A DNA stretch of 50,311 nt from Methylobacter sp. (GTDB taxonomy: Bacteria > Pseudomonadota > Gammaproteobacteria > Methylococcales > Methylomonadaceae). The stretch spans positions 1 through 50,311 of the forward strand of contig SCPZ01000123.1 in assembly GCA_004299305.1 (NCBI GenBank), read 5' to 3'. Positions 1-9,424 of the stretch are shown here, piece after piece. The translations under genes and the position numbers were made by a program. Position 1 is the first letter of the stretch. Every line of letters starts with the position of its first letter. The notes below the pieces were generated by a model, which was given only the letters and a program-made list of their open reading frames with translations, was not told the origin of the DNA and ran no database searches.

Positions 1-12
1 AATGGCGCAGGA

Positions 13-93
13 TTTTTGTTCGTCTGCAAGGCGTAAAAATGGGCGCATAGCGAGCTATGCAACCATTTTTACAACGCAGCAGACGGGCAAAAA
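13..93. repeat. Long imperfect hairpin, dispersed-repeat candidate
   Basis: Three nested inverted repeats form one 81-bp stem-loop: 13-27 pairs with 79-93 (two G-U pairs), 33-42 pairs with 63-72 exactly, and 45-51 pairs with 54-60 exactly. There is no open reading frame and no T-run beside it. It looks like a miniature palindromic repeat, not a terminator. Whether it recurs in the genome cannot be seen here. Confidence 0.65.
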
Positions 94-225
94 GACCAGT
101 CAGGTGGGTATATTTTTCGCCGGAAATCGCCTTATTGTTGATGTGGCAATTTACACTTCATCTTAGATTGTGGTGGTCCTGAATTGATAAGTTGAAAAGG
201 AAAACTTAATTCGAAATACTTAAGC

Positions 226-254
226 TTGACATTGGTGTAGTGTAACTATAGAAT
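226..254 (+). promoter_or_regulatory. Sigma-70 promoter of the cold-shock gene, with long leader
   Basis: A perfect -35 box TTGACA (226-231) is separated by 17 bases from -10 TAGAAT (249-254). Transcription would begin near 261, giving a leader of about 147 nt before the ATG at 408. Leaders of this length are typical of cspA-family mRNAs, where they control cold-dependent stability and translation. The ribosome site is TAGGA at 394-398. Promoter and leader are read from sequence; thermoregulation is inferred from the family. Confidence 0.75.
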
Positions 255-407
255 ACCCCTAGCTTGAAATAGTTTTACCGTTATGCTTATCTTTACGAAG
301 TTCTTCATGTAATTGTTCGTCCTGTTATCATTAAGTAATTCTCTAATTTCCCAGCTCCACCAGCTCTTAATAGGGCTATTAGTTACTAAAAAATAGGATT
401 ACACTAA

Positions 408-608
408 ATGACTACAGGTACAGTTAAATGGTTTAATGCTGAAAAAGGCTTCGGTTTTATTCAGCAAGAAAACGGCCCAGATGTTTTTGTTCACTTTCGC
501 AATATTAACAGCTCAGGTTTTAAGTCTCTTGATGAGGGGCAAAAAGTACAGTTTACTGTCACTCAAGGACAAAAAGGCCCGCAAGCAGAAGAAGTAACAC
601 TCATCTAA
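408..608 (+). CDS. Cold-shock protein, CspA family
   Basis: A 66-residue single cold-shock domain, the normal size for the family, probably acting as an RNA chaperone in the cytoplasm. The two RNA-binding motifs are visible: KGFGFI (RNP1, about residues 13-18) and VFVHF (RNP2, about 26-30). The opening [16 protein letters not shown] is the classic N-terminus. The gene is monocistronic, with its own promoter upstream and a strong terminator 12 bases after the stop. Which numbered Csp paralogue it matches, and whether it is cold-induced or constitutive, cannot be decided from sequence. Confidence 0.95.
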   Translation: MTTGTVKWFNAEKGFGFIQQENGPDVFVHFRNINSSGFKSLDEGQKVQFTVTQGQKGPQAEEVTLI

Positions 609-620
609 TTGCACGTAAAA

Positions 621-652
621 AACCGTAGCTCTTCCGGGGCTACGGTTTTTTT
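621..652 (+). terminator. Intrinsic terminator of the cold-shock gene
   Basis: A perfect 9-bp stem (621-629 with 639-647), extended by A-T pairs, is followed by a run of T. It ends transcription just after the stop codon at 608. Confidence 0.9.
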
Positions 653-659
653 ATGCCTG

Positions 660-925
660 GTAATAAGTATTGGTCGTAATTATTCTCTATTCTTGTAGCG
701 AAGTGTAAGGTGACGGTAGGGCGTTGGTGGCCGCTGCGGTTACTGGTACGGGGGGGCGTGGATGATTGGGTTCAATCGGCGGATACGAAATTTGCATGAT
801 CGGCAGTGTGGGGGTATGGTCCCGTTATTTCGCCTGATCGTAATACAAGATGTTTTGGGTTTAAAAAATTGTTAATGACCCAAACGGCATAATCTCGTAA
901 AATTACCTCCAGTTTTGTTTTTTAC
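660..925. other. Intergenic stretch without a recognisable gene
   Basis: No coding region or RNA gene is recognised between the cold-shock terminator and the carA leader hairpin. No dapB or dnaJ, common upstream neighbours of carA, is present. A CATAAT at 888-893 could be a -10 box for carA, but no -35 at proper spacing is visible. Confidence 0.5.
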
Positions 926-959
926 AACGGGATGAGTCCTTAAGGGTTCATCCCGTTTT
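926..959 (+). promoter_or_regulatory. Terminator-like hairpin in the carA leader (possible attenuator)
   Basis: A perfect 10-bp stem (926-935 with 948-957) with a 12-nt loop is followed by only four T bases, and lies about 20 nt before the carA start. A weak terminator in this position would suit attenuation or protection of the 5' end. No leader peptide was seen. Regulation by pyrimidines or arginine is plausible for carAB, but nothing in the sequence proves it. Confidence 0.5.
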
Positions 960-979
960 GCGCATTTGAGGTGACGTGT

Positions 980-2107
980 TTGACTAGGTCTGCTTTATTG
1001 GTATTGGAGGATGGAACGGTTTTTAACGGTGCAGCCATAGGTGCGGATGGGTGTTCCGTTGGAGAAGTTGTTTTTAATACGGCTATGACGGGGTATCAGG
1101 AAATTCTTAGTGATCCTTCTTATGCCCGGCAAATTGTGACCTTAACCTATCCCCATATTGGCAATATTGGGACGACTCGCGAAGATGATGAGTCTACTGA
1201 TGTTTTTGTCAGTGGTCTGGTGATCAGGGATTTGCCGTTGCTGGCCAGTAACTGGCGTAGCGAAAAAACTTTGCAGCAATATTTGCTTGATAATAATGTT
1301 GTCGCCATTGCCGACGTCGATACCCGTAAATTAACTCGGCTTTTGCGTGACAAAGGTGCGCAGCGCGGTTGTATTATGGCGGGCGAGTCGGTTGATTTGG
1401 ATATTGCAAAAAAAGCCATTGAAGGCTTTCCAGGGTTGAAAGGGATGGATCTGGCTAAGGAAGTCACTGCTGCCCGGCCTTATGAATGGACTGAAAATAT
1501 TTGGCATTTGCAGAATGGACATACGCAAGCCGAAAATCTTACCAAGCATGTTGTGGCTTACGATTTTGGCGTTAAGCGCAATATCCTTAGGTTATTAGCT
1601 AATCGCGGTTGCCGAGTCACTGTTGTTCCTGCAACCACACCCGCTGAAACAGTATTGTCGATGAACCCTGATGGTGTTTTCCTGTCTAATGGTCCAGGCG
1701 ATCCTGAGCCCTGTACCTATGCCATAGAGGCTATTAAGAAAATATTGGAAAAGAAAATTCCGGTATTCGGGATTTGTCTGGGGCATCAGTTATTGGCTTT
1801 GGCCAGCGGGGCAAAAACCGAGAAAATGAAATTCGGTCATCATGGCGCTAATCATCCGGTTCAGGAGATAGCCACGGGCAGGGTTATGATCAGTAGTCAG
1901 AATCATGGCTTTGCGGCTAATGAGGACAGTCTGCCGGATAATTTAATAGCAACTTACCGGTCATTATTTGACGGCAGTTTGCAGGGTATCAAGCGGACCG
2001 ATTGCCCTGCCATGAGTTTTCAAGGTCACCCTGAAGCGAGTCCGGGGCCTCACGATGTGGAGTCATTATTCGATGATTTCATCGAGATGATGGAGCAAGT
2101 CTCGTAG
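980..2107 (+). CDS. carA: Carbamoyl-phosphate synthase small (glutaminase) subunit
   Basis: CarA releases ammonia from glutamine and channels it to CarB for carbamoyl phosphate, the precursor of arginine and pyrimidines. The N-terminal CPSase small domain opens [12 protein letters not shown]. The C-terminal class I glutamine amidotransferase has the nucleophile Cys in [12 protein letters not shown] and the His of [11 protein letters not shown] place the start at TTG 980, which gives the family-typical N-terminus [12 protein letters not shown] and sits about 9 nt after GAGG (967-970). A GTG at 971 is the alternative. The protein is about 375 residues, the usual length. carB follows after 199 bases. 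Confidence 0.97.
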   Translation: MTRSALLVLEDGTVFNGAAIGADGCSVGEVVFNTAMTGYQEILSDPSYARQIVTLTYPHIGNIGTTREDDESTDVFVSGLVIRDLPLLASNWRSEKTLQQYLLDNNVVAIADVDTRKLTRLLRDKGAQRGCIMAGESVDLDIAKKAIEGFPGLKGMDLAKEVTAARPYEWTENIWHLQNGHTQAENLTKHVVAYDFGVKRNILRLLANRGCRVTVVPATTPAETVLSMNPDGVFLSNGPGDPEPCTYAIEAIKKILEKKIPVFGICLGHQLLALASGAKTEKMKFGHHGANHPVQEIATGRVMISSQNHGFAANEDSLPDNLIATYRSLFDGSLQGIKRTDCPAMSFQGHPEASPGPHDVESLFDDFIEMMEQVS

Positions 2108-2158
2108 GGTAGCGTAGCAGCTCATACGTATCAACTTAAGGTGTAACGCCACGAAGTT

Positions 2159-2188
2159 CACGAAGAAAAACAATCTGTTTTCTTCGTG
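2159..2188. repeat. Hairpin between carA and carB
   Basis: A perfect 11-bp stem (2159-2169 with 2178-2188) has an 8-nt loop, and an outer GCCACGAAG copy starts at 2148. No T-run follows, so it is more likely a dispersed palindromic repeat or an mRNA processing/stability element than a terminator. Confidence 0.6.
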
Positions 2189-2306
2189 GCTTAAGTAATT
2201 TGTTTTCAGTTCATTGATTTAACGCACTTTAGTTTGGTGTTTATTGGGTTGGCGTAACCCGGCCATACTACATAACTAACAGCAACATAATGGTAACGCA
2301 TACAAA

Positions 2307-5300
2307 ATGCCAAAAAGAACCGACATAAAATCGATTTTATTACTGGGTGCCGGCCCCATTGTTATTGGTCAAGCCTGTGAATTTGATTATTCAGGCACGC
2401 AAGCTTGTAAAGCGCTAAGAGAAGAAGGCTATCGCGTTATTTTGGTCAATTCCAATCCGGCAACGATCATGACCGACCCGGATATGGCTGATGCGACCTA
2501 TATCGAGCCTATCGACTGGCAAACTGTAGAAAAAATCATCGCAAAAGAGCGCCCCGACGCAATATTGCCGACCATGGGCGGGCAAACTGCATTGAACTGC
2601 GCGCTGGATCTTGACGCGAATGGTGTTTTGGAAAAATACGGCGTCGAGATGATTGGCGCGACCAAAGAAGCGATTAACAAAGCCGAAGACCGCGAGTTGT
2701 TCAATCAAGCGATGCGCAAAATCGGGTATGAGGTCGCAAAGTCAAAAACCGCACATTCGATGGAAGAGGCTCTGGCTGCTCAGCAGGAAGTGGGTTATCC
2801 GACCGTTATTCGGCCTTCATTTACCATGGGTGGCAGCGGTGGTGGTATCGCCTATAACAAGGAAGAGTTTGTCGAAATCTGCGAGCGTGGCCTGTATTTG
2901 TCGCCAACCAACGAGTTATTGATTGAGGAATCGGTGCTGGGTTGGAAAGAATATGAAATGGAAGTGGTGCGTGATTCCAAAGACAACTGCATCATTGTCT
3001 GCTCTATTGAAAACTTCGACCCGATGGGCGTGCATACCGGTGATTCGATCACCGTAGCGCCAGCGCAAACCTTAACCGATAAGGAATACCAGATTCTGCG
3101 TAATGTCTCGCTGGCGGTGTTACGCGAGATTGGTGTTGATACTGGCGGTTCCAATGTGCAGGTTGCCATTAACCCCAAAGATGGCCGGTTGATTGTTATC
3201 GAGATGAACCCGCGTGTATCGCGTTCGTCTGCGTTGGCGTCCAAGGCGACCGGTTTTCCGATTGCTAAAGTAGCGGCAAAACTGGCGGTAGGTTACACGC
3301 TCGATGAATTGAAAAACGAGATCACCGGCGGCGCAACACCGGCATCGTTCGAACCGACCATTGATTATGTGGTCACCAAGGTGCCGCGCTTTACCTTTGA
3401 AAAATTCCCGCAAGCGGACGACCGTTTGACTACGCAGATGAAATCTGTTGGTGAAGTTATGGCTATAGGTCGTACTTTTCAGGAATCGCTGCAAAAAGCT
3501 TTGCGTGGCTTGGAAATCGGCATCAGCGGTCTCGATGAAATTATCGATTTGAACCGGGGAGATGCTCGGGAAAAAATGCAGCGAGAGATGCGTCATCCTG
3601 GGCCGGATCGTTTGTTGTATGTCGCTGATGCATTTCGTAGCGGCATGACTTTGGAGGATGTGCATGAGGCTAGTAAAATTGATCCTTGGTTTTTGGCCCA
3701 AATTGAAGATTTGGTGATTACTGAAAAAACCTTATCGACTAAAACCTTGTCGACATTGAAAGCGGGGGAGCTGTATAAATTAAAGCGCAAAGGTTTTTCC
3801 GATATACGTTTGGCCAAGTTGTTGGATACGTCCGAGTCTGAGGTGCGCAATGTGCGGCATAAACAGAACATTCGCCCGGTCTATAAGCGCATCGATTCTT
3901 GTGCGGCTGAGTTTTCGTCTGATACGGCGTATTTGTATTCGACGTATGAGGAAGAATGCGAAGCGAGGGTTTCCGATAAAGAAAAGATCATTATTCTCGG
4001 TGGTGGGCCGAATCGTATCGGGCAGGGTATTGAGTTCGATTATTGCTGTGTACATGCAGCATTGGCTTTGCGTGAAGATGGTTATGAAACCATTATGATT
4101 AATTGTAATCCTGAAACGGTTTCTACCGATTTCGATACCTCGGATCGTTTATATTTTGAGTCATTAACGTTAGAAGATGTGCTGGAAATTGTGCATATTG
4201 AACAGCCCAAAGGCGTGATTGTGCAATATGGCGGGCAGACGCCGCTGAAATTAGCGAGGGCATTGGAGGCTGCGGGTGTGCCTATTATCGGTACATCGCC
4301 CGACTCGATTGATTTGGCTGAAGACCGTGAGCGTTTTCAAAAATTACTGGAAAGACTGAATCTAAAGCAGCCGCCTAATGCGACGGCGCGCTCTGTTGAG
4401 CAGGCGATTAATGCGGCAAAAGAGCTGGGCTATCCCTTGGTTGTTCGTCCTTCTTATGTTTTGGGCGGTCGGGCAATGGAAATCGTCTTTAATGAAGAAG
4501 GTTTGCAGCGTTATATGAAGGAAGCGGTCAGTGTTTCCAATGATTCGCCGGTATTGCTGGATCGTTTTCTTGATGATGCGGTCGAAATGGATGTTGACGC
4601 GATTTATGACGGGGAGCAGGTATTAATCGGCGGCTTGATGGAGCACATCGAGCAAGCCGGTGTACATTCAGGTGATTCCGCGTGTTCGTTGCCTCCGTAT
4701 GAATTAGCGCAGGAGATTCAGGATAAATTGCGCGAGCAAGTAACTAAAATGGCGGAAGCCTTGGGCGTTGTGGGTTTGATGAATACCCAGTTTGCGATTC
4801 AAGGCGAGGATATTTATGTGCTTGAGGTCAATCCCAGGGCTTCGCGGACTGCGCCTTTTGTGTCCAAAGCAACCGGTTATCCGCTGGCTAAAATTGCGGC
4901 TCGTTGTATGGTTGGGCAAACTTTGGCGCAACAAGGTATTACCAAGGAGCGTATCCCGGCTTATTATTCGGTTAAAGAAGCGGTGTTTCCATTTGTTAAA
5001 TTTCCAGGCGTCGATCCGTTGTTGGGGCCTGAAATGAAATCAACCGGTGAAGTGATGGGGGTAGGTAAAACTTTTGGTGAAGCTTTTGCCAAATCTCAGC
5101 GTGCCGCGGGTGTTAATTTGAATCACAGCGGTAAGGTCTTGATCAGTATTCGTGATGCAGATAAAGCCAAGGCGCCTGATGTCGCTAGGATGCTGGTGGA
5201 TAAGCAATATGAAATTGTCGCCACCGGCGGCACGGCAAGGTACCTTAAAGACGCGGGTATTCCTTGTGAAGTGGTTTATAAGGTTAACGAAGGGCGGCCT

Positions 5301-5525
5301 AACACAGTTGATATGATTAAAAACGATCAGGTTCAGCTGATTATTAATACGACGGAAGGCGCCAAAGCCATTTCGGATTCATTTACCATGCGTCGGGAAG
5401 CTTTGCAGCACCGCGTAACCTATTACACAACGATGGCCGGAGCAAGAGCCGCCTGTTACGCGTTGGGCGAATTGGATGCAGGCGACGTGAATTGCTTGCA
5501 GGATTTGCATAAGAGTTTGAGTTAA
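2307..5525 (+). CDS. carB: Carbamoyl-phosphate synthase large subunit
   Basis: CarB makes carbamoyl phosphate from bicarbonate, ammonia and two ATP. At 1072 residues it has the full length of the family. Two homologous halves are clear: [17 protein letters not shown] opens the first, and [16 protein letters not shown] (about residue 560) opens the second. Each carries an ATP-grasp domain, with [20 protein letters not shown] and [20 protein letters not shown] as matching active-site segments. The C-terminal MGS-like allosteric domain (about 940-1072, containing [10 protein letters not shown]) is where UMP and ornithine act in E. coli. No defects are seen. Confidence 0.98.
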   Translation: MPKRTDIKSILLLGAGPIVIGQACEFDYSGTQACKALREEGYRVILVNSNPATIMTDPDMADATYIEPIDWQTVEKIIAKERPDAILPTMGGQTALNCALDLDANGVLEKYGVEMIGATKEAINKAEDRELFNQAMRKIGYEVAKSKTAHSMEEALAAQQEVGYPTVIRPSFTMGGSGGGIAYNKEEFVEICERGLYLSPTNELLIEESVLGWKEYEMEVVRDSKDNCIIVCSIENFDPMGVHTGDSITVAPAQTLTDKEYQILRNVSLAVLREIGVDTGGSNVQVAINPKDGRLIVIEMNPRVSRSSALASKATGFPIAKVAAKLAVGYTLDELKNEITGGATPASFEPTIDYVVTKVPRFTFEKFPQADDRLTTQMKSVGEVMAIGRTFQESLQKALRGLEIGISGLDEIIDLNRGDAREKMQREMRHPGPDRLLYVADAFRSGMTLEDVHEASKIDPWFLAQIEDLVITEKTLSTKTLSTLKAGELYKLKRKGFSDIRLAKLLDTSESEVRNVRHKQNIRPVYKRIDSCAAEFSSDTAYLYSTYEEECEARVSDKEKIIILGGGPNRIGQGIEFDYCCVHAALALREDGYETIMINCNPETVSTDFDTSDRLYFESLTLEDVLEIVHIEQPKGVIVQYGGQTPLKLARALEAAGVPIIGTSPDSIDLAEDRERFQKLLERLNLKQPPNATARSVEQAINAAKELGYPLVVRPSYVLGGRAMEIVFNEEGLQRYMKEAVSVSNDSPVLLDRFLDDAVEMDVDAIYDGEQVLIGGLMEHIEQAGVHSGDSACSLPPYELAQEIQDKLREQVTKMAEALGVVGLMNTQFAIQGEDIYVLEVNPRASRTAPFVSKATGYPLAKIAARCMVGQTLAQQGITKERIPAYYSVKEAVFPFVKFPGVDPLLGPEMKSTGEVMGVGKTFGEAFAKSQRAAGVNLNHSGKVLISIRDADKAKAPDVARMLVDKQYEIVATGGTARYLKDAGIPCEVVYKVNEGRPNTVDMIKNDQVQLIINTTEGAKAISDSFTMRREALQHRVTYYTTMAGARAACYALGELDAGDVNCLQDLHKSLS

Positions 5526-5530
5526 GACGG

Positions 5531-5573
5531 AAGGCTAAAGGCTAAAAGAGCGGCGGCTTTCGCCTTTAGTCTT
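5531..5573 (+). terminator. Hairpin after carB
   Basis: Bases 5531-5542 can pair with 5562-5573 over 12 positions, including one G-U pair. The left arm holds two direct AAGGCTA heptamers. There is no clean T-run, so termination is only possible, not assured; it may instead be a repeat element. Confidence 0.45.
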
Positions 5574-5604
5574 TCGCCTAAAAAATAATTATCGGAGTTT
5601 TAAA

Positions 5605-6081
5605 ATGAATAAAGTACCTCTCACCGTCAAAGGTGCAGAAAAATTACGTGTCGAGTTGGAAGAATTAAAGTCGGTTGTACGTCCGCGTATTATAGCCTCG
5701 ATTTCCACTGCCAGGGCACACGGTGATTTGAAAGAAAACGCCGAATATCATGCTGCGAAAGAGCAGCAAAGCTTTACTGAGGGTCGTATTTCTGAAATTG
5801 AAGCAAAACTTTCCAATGCGCAAATTATTGATGTTACTAAGGTAGATGCTAATGGCAAGGTGGTGTTTGGTGCAACAGTAGAAATAGAGGATATTGAATC
5901 CGAGAGAAAGGTGACGTATCAGATTGTTGGTGAAGATGAGGCTAATATCAAGGAAGGTCGTATTTCAATCGGTTCGCCAATAGCGAGAGCTTTGATCGGT
6001 AAAGAGGTTGAAGATGTTGTGACGGTCAAGGCGCCGGGCGGCAATGTTGACTATGAAATTATTTCGATTGAGTATATTTGA
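5605..6081 (+). CDS. greA: Transcript cleavage factor GreA
   Basis: GreA enters the secondary channel of RNA polymerase and stimulates cleavage of backtracked RNA. The 158-residue protein has the usual length. Its N-terminal coiled coil carries the tip motif in [16 protein letters not shown], with the catalytic acidic pair (D and E of D-x-x-E-N). The C-terminal FKBP-like domain runs from about 80 and contains [20 protein letters not shown] at 5594-5597 precedes the ATG at good spacing. A heptamer repeat begins at the base after the stop codon. Confidence 0.97.
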   Translation: MNKVPLTVKGAEKLRVELEELKSVVRPRIIASISTARAHGDLKENAEYHAAKEQQSFTEGRISEIEAKLSNAQIIDVTKVDANGKVVFGATVEIEDIESERKVTYQIVGEDEANIKEGRISIGSPIARALIGKEVEDVVTVKAPGGNVDYEIISIEYI

Positions 6082-6178
6082 GGTTCAAGGTTCAAGGTTC
6101 AAGGTTCAAGGTTCAAGGTTCAAGGTTCAAGGTTCAAGGTTCAAGGGAATTAAGTCCTTGCACCTTTTACCTTGTACC
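6082..6178. repeat. Heptamer array GGTTCAA x9 with a degenerate inverted array
   Basis: Nine perfect GGTTCAA units run from 6082 to 6144, starting at the base after the greA stop. After a 13-base gap come three contiguous heptamers, TTGCACC, TTTTACC and TTGTACC (6158-6178), which are degenerate copies of the reverse complement TTGAACC. The two arrays can pair as an imperfect stem between the convergent greA and yhbY genes, possibly serving as a bidirectional terminator. A perfect nine-fold heptamer array should be prone to slippage, so copy number may vary between strains. Confidence 0.9.
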
Positions 6179-6183
6179 CAAGT

Positions 6184-6450
6184 TCATTTATCAGGGTTTA
6201 ATCTGTAAATAACTGCGATTTGTCCAATGCTCTGAATGAGCTCTGCTCCCGTGGCAGCGCAGATTTTTTCGCTGATCTGTTTGCGATCTTCCCTTTCGGC
6301 GCGTATTCGCGCTTTAATCAGTTCGTGGCTGTCGAGCGCCAATTCAATCTCTGCCAGCACGGCTGCTGTAAGTCCTGATTGACCAATCATAATGACGGGC
6401 TTTAAGCTATGTGCTTGAGCCCGGAGTTTTTTCTTGTCTGCAGAGTTCAC
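6184..6450 (-). CDS. yhbY: RNA-binding protein YhbY, CRM domain
   Basis: An 88-residue stand-alone CRM domain protein associated with pre-50S ribosomal particles. The family motif is seen in KPVIMIGQSGLTAAVLAEIE, and the basic KARIRAEREDRKQI segment follows. The start is GTG at 6448-6450, preceded on the minus strand by AGGA about 7 nt away. It is divergent from rlmE and convergent with greA, which matches the usual gammaproteobacterial arrangement greA-yhbY-rlmE-ftsH. Confidence 0.93.
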   Translation of the reverse strand: MNSADKKKLRAQAHSLKPVIMIGQSGLTAAVLAEIELALDSHELIKARIRAEREDRKQISEKICAATGAELIQSIGQIAVIYRLNPDK

Positions 6451-6497
6451 TCTTTATTCCTAAATCAAAAGCCTAAATTTTACACTAAAATATAATT

Positions 6498-7115
6498 ATG
6501 GGACGAAGTAAAAGTAGCAGTCGCTGGATGCAGGAGCATTTTGCTGACGAATACGTCAAAATGGCGCAAGCTCAGGGTTATCGTTCACGTGCGGTTTTTA
6601 AATTGAAAGAAATTCAGGATAAGGATCAGCTTATCAAGCCGGGGATGAATATCATCGATTTGGGTGCGGCTCCTGGTGGATGGTCGCAGTTTACACGACC
6701 GATTATCGGTAAAAAAAATAAGATTATTGCCTTGGATATTTTGCCTATGGATCCGTTGGAGGGTGTCGATTTTATACAGGGCGATTTTCGTGAGCAAGCT
6801 GTGCTGGATCAATTGTATGCCGTTCTTGATGGCGCTCCGGTCAATCTGGTGATGTCGGATATGGCGCCAAATATGAGTGGCAACAAAGGTGTAGACCAGC
6901 CTAGTGCTATTTATTTAGGGGAGCTGGCTTTAGAGACTGCCAGGGCTGTATTAACAAAAGATGGTGTTTTTCTGGTGAAGTTATTTCACGGTGCAGGATT
7001 TGAAGAGTTTTTTAAGGACGTTCAGCAATCCTTTGCAAAGGTGTCTATCAGGAAGCCAAAAGCTTCAAGATCAAGAAGTAATGAAGTTTATATTTTAGCT
7101 AAAGGCTTTAAATGA
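6498..7115 (+). CDS. rlmE: 23S rRNA 2'-O-methyltransferase RlmE (FtsJ/RrmJ)
   Basis: RlmE methylates U2552 of 23S rRNA using S-adenosylmethionine. The 205-residue Rossmann-fold enzyme has the SAM-binding [13 protein letters not shown] (about 53-65), the [10 protein letters not shown] segment, and the K-D-K-E tetrad residues, the third in VKLFHG. The start codon ATG 6498 gives the conserved N-terminus [12 protein letters not shown], yet no Shine-Dalgarno sequence precedes it: the upstream 20 bases are almost all A and T. ftsH follows after 149 bases with its own probable promoter. Confidence 0.96.
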   Translation: MGRSKSSSRWMQEHFADEYVKMAQAQGYRSRAVFKLKEIQDKDQLIKPGMNIIDLGAAPGGWSQFTRPIIGKKNKIIALDILPMDPLEGVDFIQGDFREQAVLDQLYAVLDGAPVNLVMSDMAPNMSGNKGVDQPSAIYLGELALETARAVLTKDGVFLVKLFHGAGFEEFFKDVQQSFAKVSIRKPKASRSRSNEVYILAKGFK

Positions 7116-7209
7116 TCTTTTGTTGCCCTAATATTTGTAATACGAGGTGTGCCAGATAATAATGCTGGTGAGTTCCAGATAAATAACGACAGTCAGGAAA
7201 GTTAACTCC

Positions 7210-7218
7210 TGATATAAT
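7210..7218 (+). promoter_or_regulatory. Extended -10 promoter upstream of ftsH
   Basis: TGATATAAT is a perfect extended -10 element (TG-n-TATAAT). No good -35 is visible at 16-18 bases, which is normal for this promoter type. Transcription would start about 40 nt before the ftsH start codon. Confidence 0.6.
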
Positions 7219-7264
7219 TACTCAGTTTTTAAATCGAGAGCCGATCAGGCCCAGGGTGTGTAAC

Positions 7265-9196
7265 TTGAACGATATGATGAAAAATATAATCCTATGGGTC
7301 GTCATTGCAGTTGTATTGATGTCCGTATTTAATAATTTCGGCCCCCAAAATGATAGGGCTGATTCGTCGATGTCTTATTCGCAATTTATTGAGTCGGTAA
7401 AAGCAGGCCAAGTTCAGCAGGTGATGATTGAAGATAATATCATTAAAGGCAAGATGCAGGGTGGGCAGATTTTCAAAACTTATGCGCCTTCGGATCCCCA
7501 TTTGGTAGATGATTTATTGGCAAATGGCGTTGAAATTAAGGCTGTTCCGCCTGAACAACCTTCTATGTTAATGCAGCTGCTGGTTTCTTTTGGGCCGATG
7601 TTATTGCTTATTGCAGTGTGGGTTTTCTTTATGCGGCAAATGCAGGGCGGTGCAGGTGGCGGTCGTGGCGCAATGAACTTCGGCAAAAGTAAAGCGCGTA
7701 TGCTTGAGGAAGATCAGATTAAAGTTACCTTTGCTGATGTGGCTGGCTGTGATGAGGCTAAGGAAGAAGTTGTCGAAATGGTCGATTTCCTTAAAGATCC
7801 GGCAAAATACCAAAAATTAGGCGGCAAAATTCCTCGCGGTGCATTGATGATCGGTCCTCCAGGAACAGGAAAAACCTTGCTGGCTAGGGCTATTGCCGGT
7901 GAGGCTAAGGTACCGTTTTTCACTATTTCCGGTTCGGATTTTGTTGAAATGTTTGTCGGTGTGGGTGCGTCCCGTGTACGCGATATGTTTGAGCAAGCTA
8001 AAAAACATGCGCCCTGCATTATTTTTATTGACGAAATTGATGCTGTCGGTCGTCAGCGCGGTGCCGGTTTGGGCGGTGGGAATGATGAGCGTGAACAGAC
8101 TTTAAACCAATTGCTGGTTGAAATGGATGGGTTTGAGGGCAACGAAGGTATTATTGTTATTGCTGCTACAAACCGTGCGGATGTGTTGGATAAGGCTTTA
8201 TTGCGTCCGGGGCGATTTGATCGTCAAGTAACGGTAGGTCTGCCTGATGTCAGGGGGCGTGAGCAGATTCTTGCTGTGCATGTTAAAAAAGTGCCTATTG
8301 CTGATGATGTTGAGGTTAAGTATATAGCGCAAGGTACGCCGGGGTTTTCTGGAGCTGATTTGGCTAATTTAATCAATGAAGCCGCTTTATTCGCCGCCAG
8401 AATGAATAAGCGAGTTGTGAGTATGGCTGATCTGGAAAAAGCCAAAGATAAATTGATTATGGGGGTTGAAAGAACTTCTATGGTCATGAATGAGAAAGAA
8501 AAGAAAATGACCGCTTATCATGAAGCGGGGCATGCTATTGTTGGTAGGCTGGTTCCTGAGCATGATCCTGTTTATAAGGTCAGTATTATGCCTAGAGGTC
8601 GTGCGCTGGGTATTACCATGTTTTTGCCTGAACGAGATCAGTACAGTGCCAGCAAGCAAAAATTGGATAGTATGATTTCCAGTTTATATGGCGGTCGTAT
8701 CGCCGAGGAAGTGGTTTTTGGTCGCGAGCAGGTGAGTACCGGTGCATCCAACGACATTGAGCGCGCCACGGAGTTGGCTAGAAATATGGTGACTAAGTGG
8801 GGCTTTTCTCAGCGTCTAGGGCCGTTATCATACAGCGAAGAGGAAGGTGAAGTCTTTTTGGGGCGTTCGGTGACGCAGCATAAAACGGTTGCAGAAGAGA
8901 CTTCTCATACTATTGACGAAGAGATTCGCTCTTTCATTGACAGAAATTATGAGCGAGCTGAATCAATCCTGAAAGAAAATATTGATATTCTACATACCAT
9001 GGCGGAAGCGCTGATGAAATATGAGACCATCGATAAACATCAAATTGATGATTTGATGGCTCGTAAGCCGGTAAGGGATCCCCAGGGTTGGGATGACAAG
9101 CCTCCTTCTCATGGTGATGTCATAACGGATGATGTTAAAAATAAGGGTGATATAAAAAATGAGAAATCAATTGGTGGGACTGCTGAGCAGAGCTAA
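7265..9196 (+). CDS. ftsH: ATP-dependent zinc metalloprotease FtsH
   Basis: Membrane-bound AAA+ protease that degrades regulatory and misassembled membrane proteins. Two transmembrane segments ([17 protein letters not shown] and [12 protein letters not shown]) flank a small periplasmic domain. The AAA module has Walker A GPPGTGKT, Walker [12 protein letters not shown] and an RPGRFDRQV second region of homology. The zinc site is HEAGH. I choose TTG 7265 ([11 protein letters not shown]), 8 nt after AGGG at 7253-7256; GTG 7256 and ATG 7274 are alternatives. The variable tail after about residue 605 is polar and low in complexity, as usual. folP does not follow. Confidence 0.98.
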   Translation: MNDMMKNIILWVVIAVVLMSVFNNFGPQNDRADSSMSYSQFIESVKAGQVQQVMIEDNIIKGKMQGGQIFKTYAPSDPHLVDDLLANGVEIKAVPPEQPSMLMQLLVSFGPMLLLIAVWVFFMRQMQGGAGGGRGAMNFGKSKARMLEEDQIKVTFADVAGCDEAKEEVVEMVDFLKDPAKYQKLGGKIPRGALMIGPPGTGKTLLARAIAGEAKVPFFTISGSDFVEMFVGVGASRVRDMFEQAKKHAPCIIFIDEIDAVGRQRGAGLGGGNDEREQTLNQLLVEMDGFEGNEGIIVIAATNRADVLDKALLRPGRFDRQVTVGLPDVRGREQILAVHVKKVPIADDVEVKYIAQGTPGFSGADLANLINEAALFAARMNKRVVSMADLEKAKDKLIMGVERTSMVMNEKEKKMTAYHEAGHAIVGRLVPEHDPVYKVSIMPRGRALGITMFLPERDQYSASKQKLDSMISSLYGGRIAEEVVFGREQVSTGASNDIERATELARNMVTKWGFSQRLGPLSYSEEEGEVFLGRSVTQHKTVAEETSHTIDEEIRSFIDRNYERAESILKENIDILHTMAEALMKYETIDKHQIDDLMARKPVRDPQGWDDKPPSHGDVITDDVKNKGDIKNEKSIGGTAEQS

Positions 9197-9271
9197 GGGT
9201 TGACACTAAAGTAGTAGCTCGCGAAAATAAACTGCCTCGGATCATGGATTAAATTTGTTTATAATCAGCGG

Positions 9272-9340
9272 GTCTGTGGCGGCTTTGATCAGGGTGGTGC
9301 GAGTTATCTAAAGGAGAGGTGTATGCCTCTCCTTTTTTGT
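9272..9340 (+). ncRNA. Possible small RNA or short leader between ftsH and glmM
   Basis: A perfect TATAAT (9260-9265) lies about 46 bases before a strong intrinsic terminator, so transcription from it would give an RNA of roughly 65-70 nt with no start codon and ribosome site of note. The -35 region is poor (TCGGAT at 17 spacing). The alternative is that only the terminator is real and simply closes the ftsH transcript. No known RNA family is recognised. Confidence 0.3.
9311..9338 (+). terminator. Intrinsic terminator after ftsH
   Basis: A perfect 9-bp stem (9311-9319 with 9326-9334) with a 6-nt loop runs straight into T residues. It separates ftsH transcription from glmM. Confidence 0.88.
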
Positions 9341-9424
9341 ATGTGATTTATAAAGATTAGCGGCCTAGAGTCGACTTTTGTCTTTAATTTTTTATCCGTT
9401 CATCCATTTTTAGGTTTTAGAATC

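Noticed and set aside
3120-3701. 193-codon frame on the minus strand inside carB
   Set aside because: Antisense to a well-conserved carB region, no ribosome site, no known motif.
6082-6144. CRISPR array
   Set aside because: The repeat is a pure 7-base tandem without spacers, and no cas gene is present. No CRISPR array is seen anywhere in the window.
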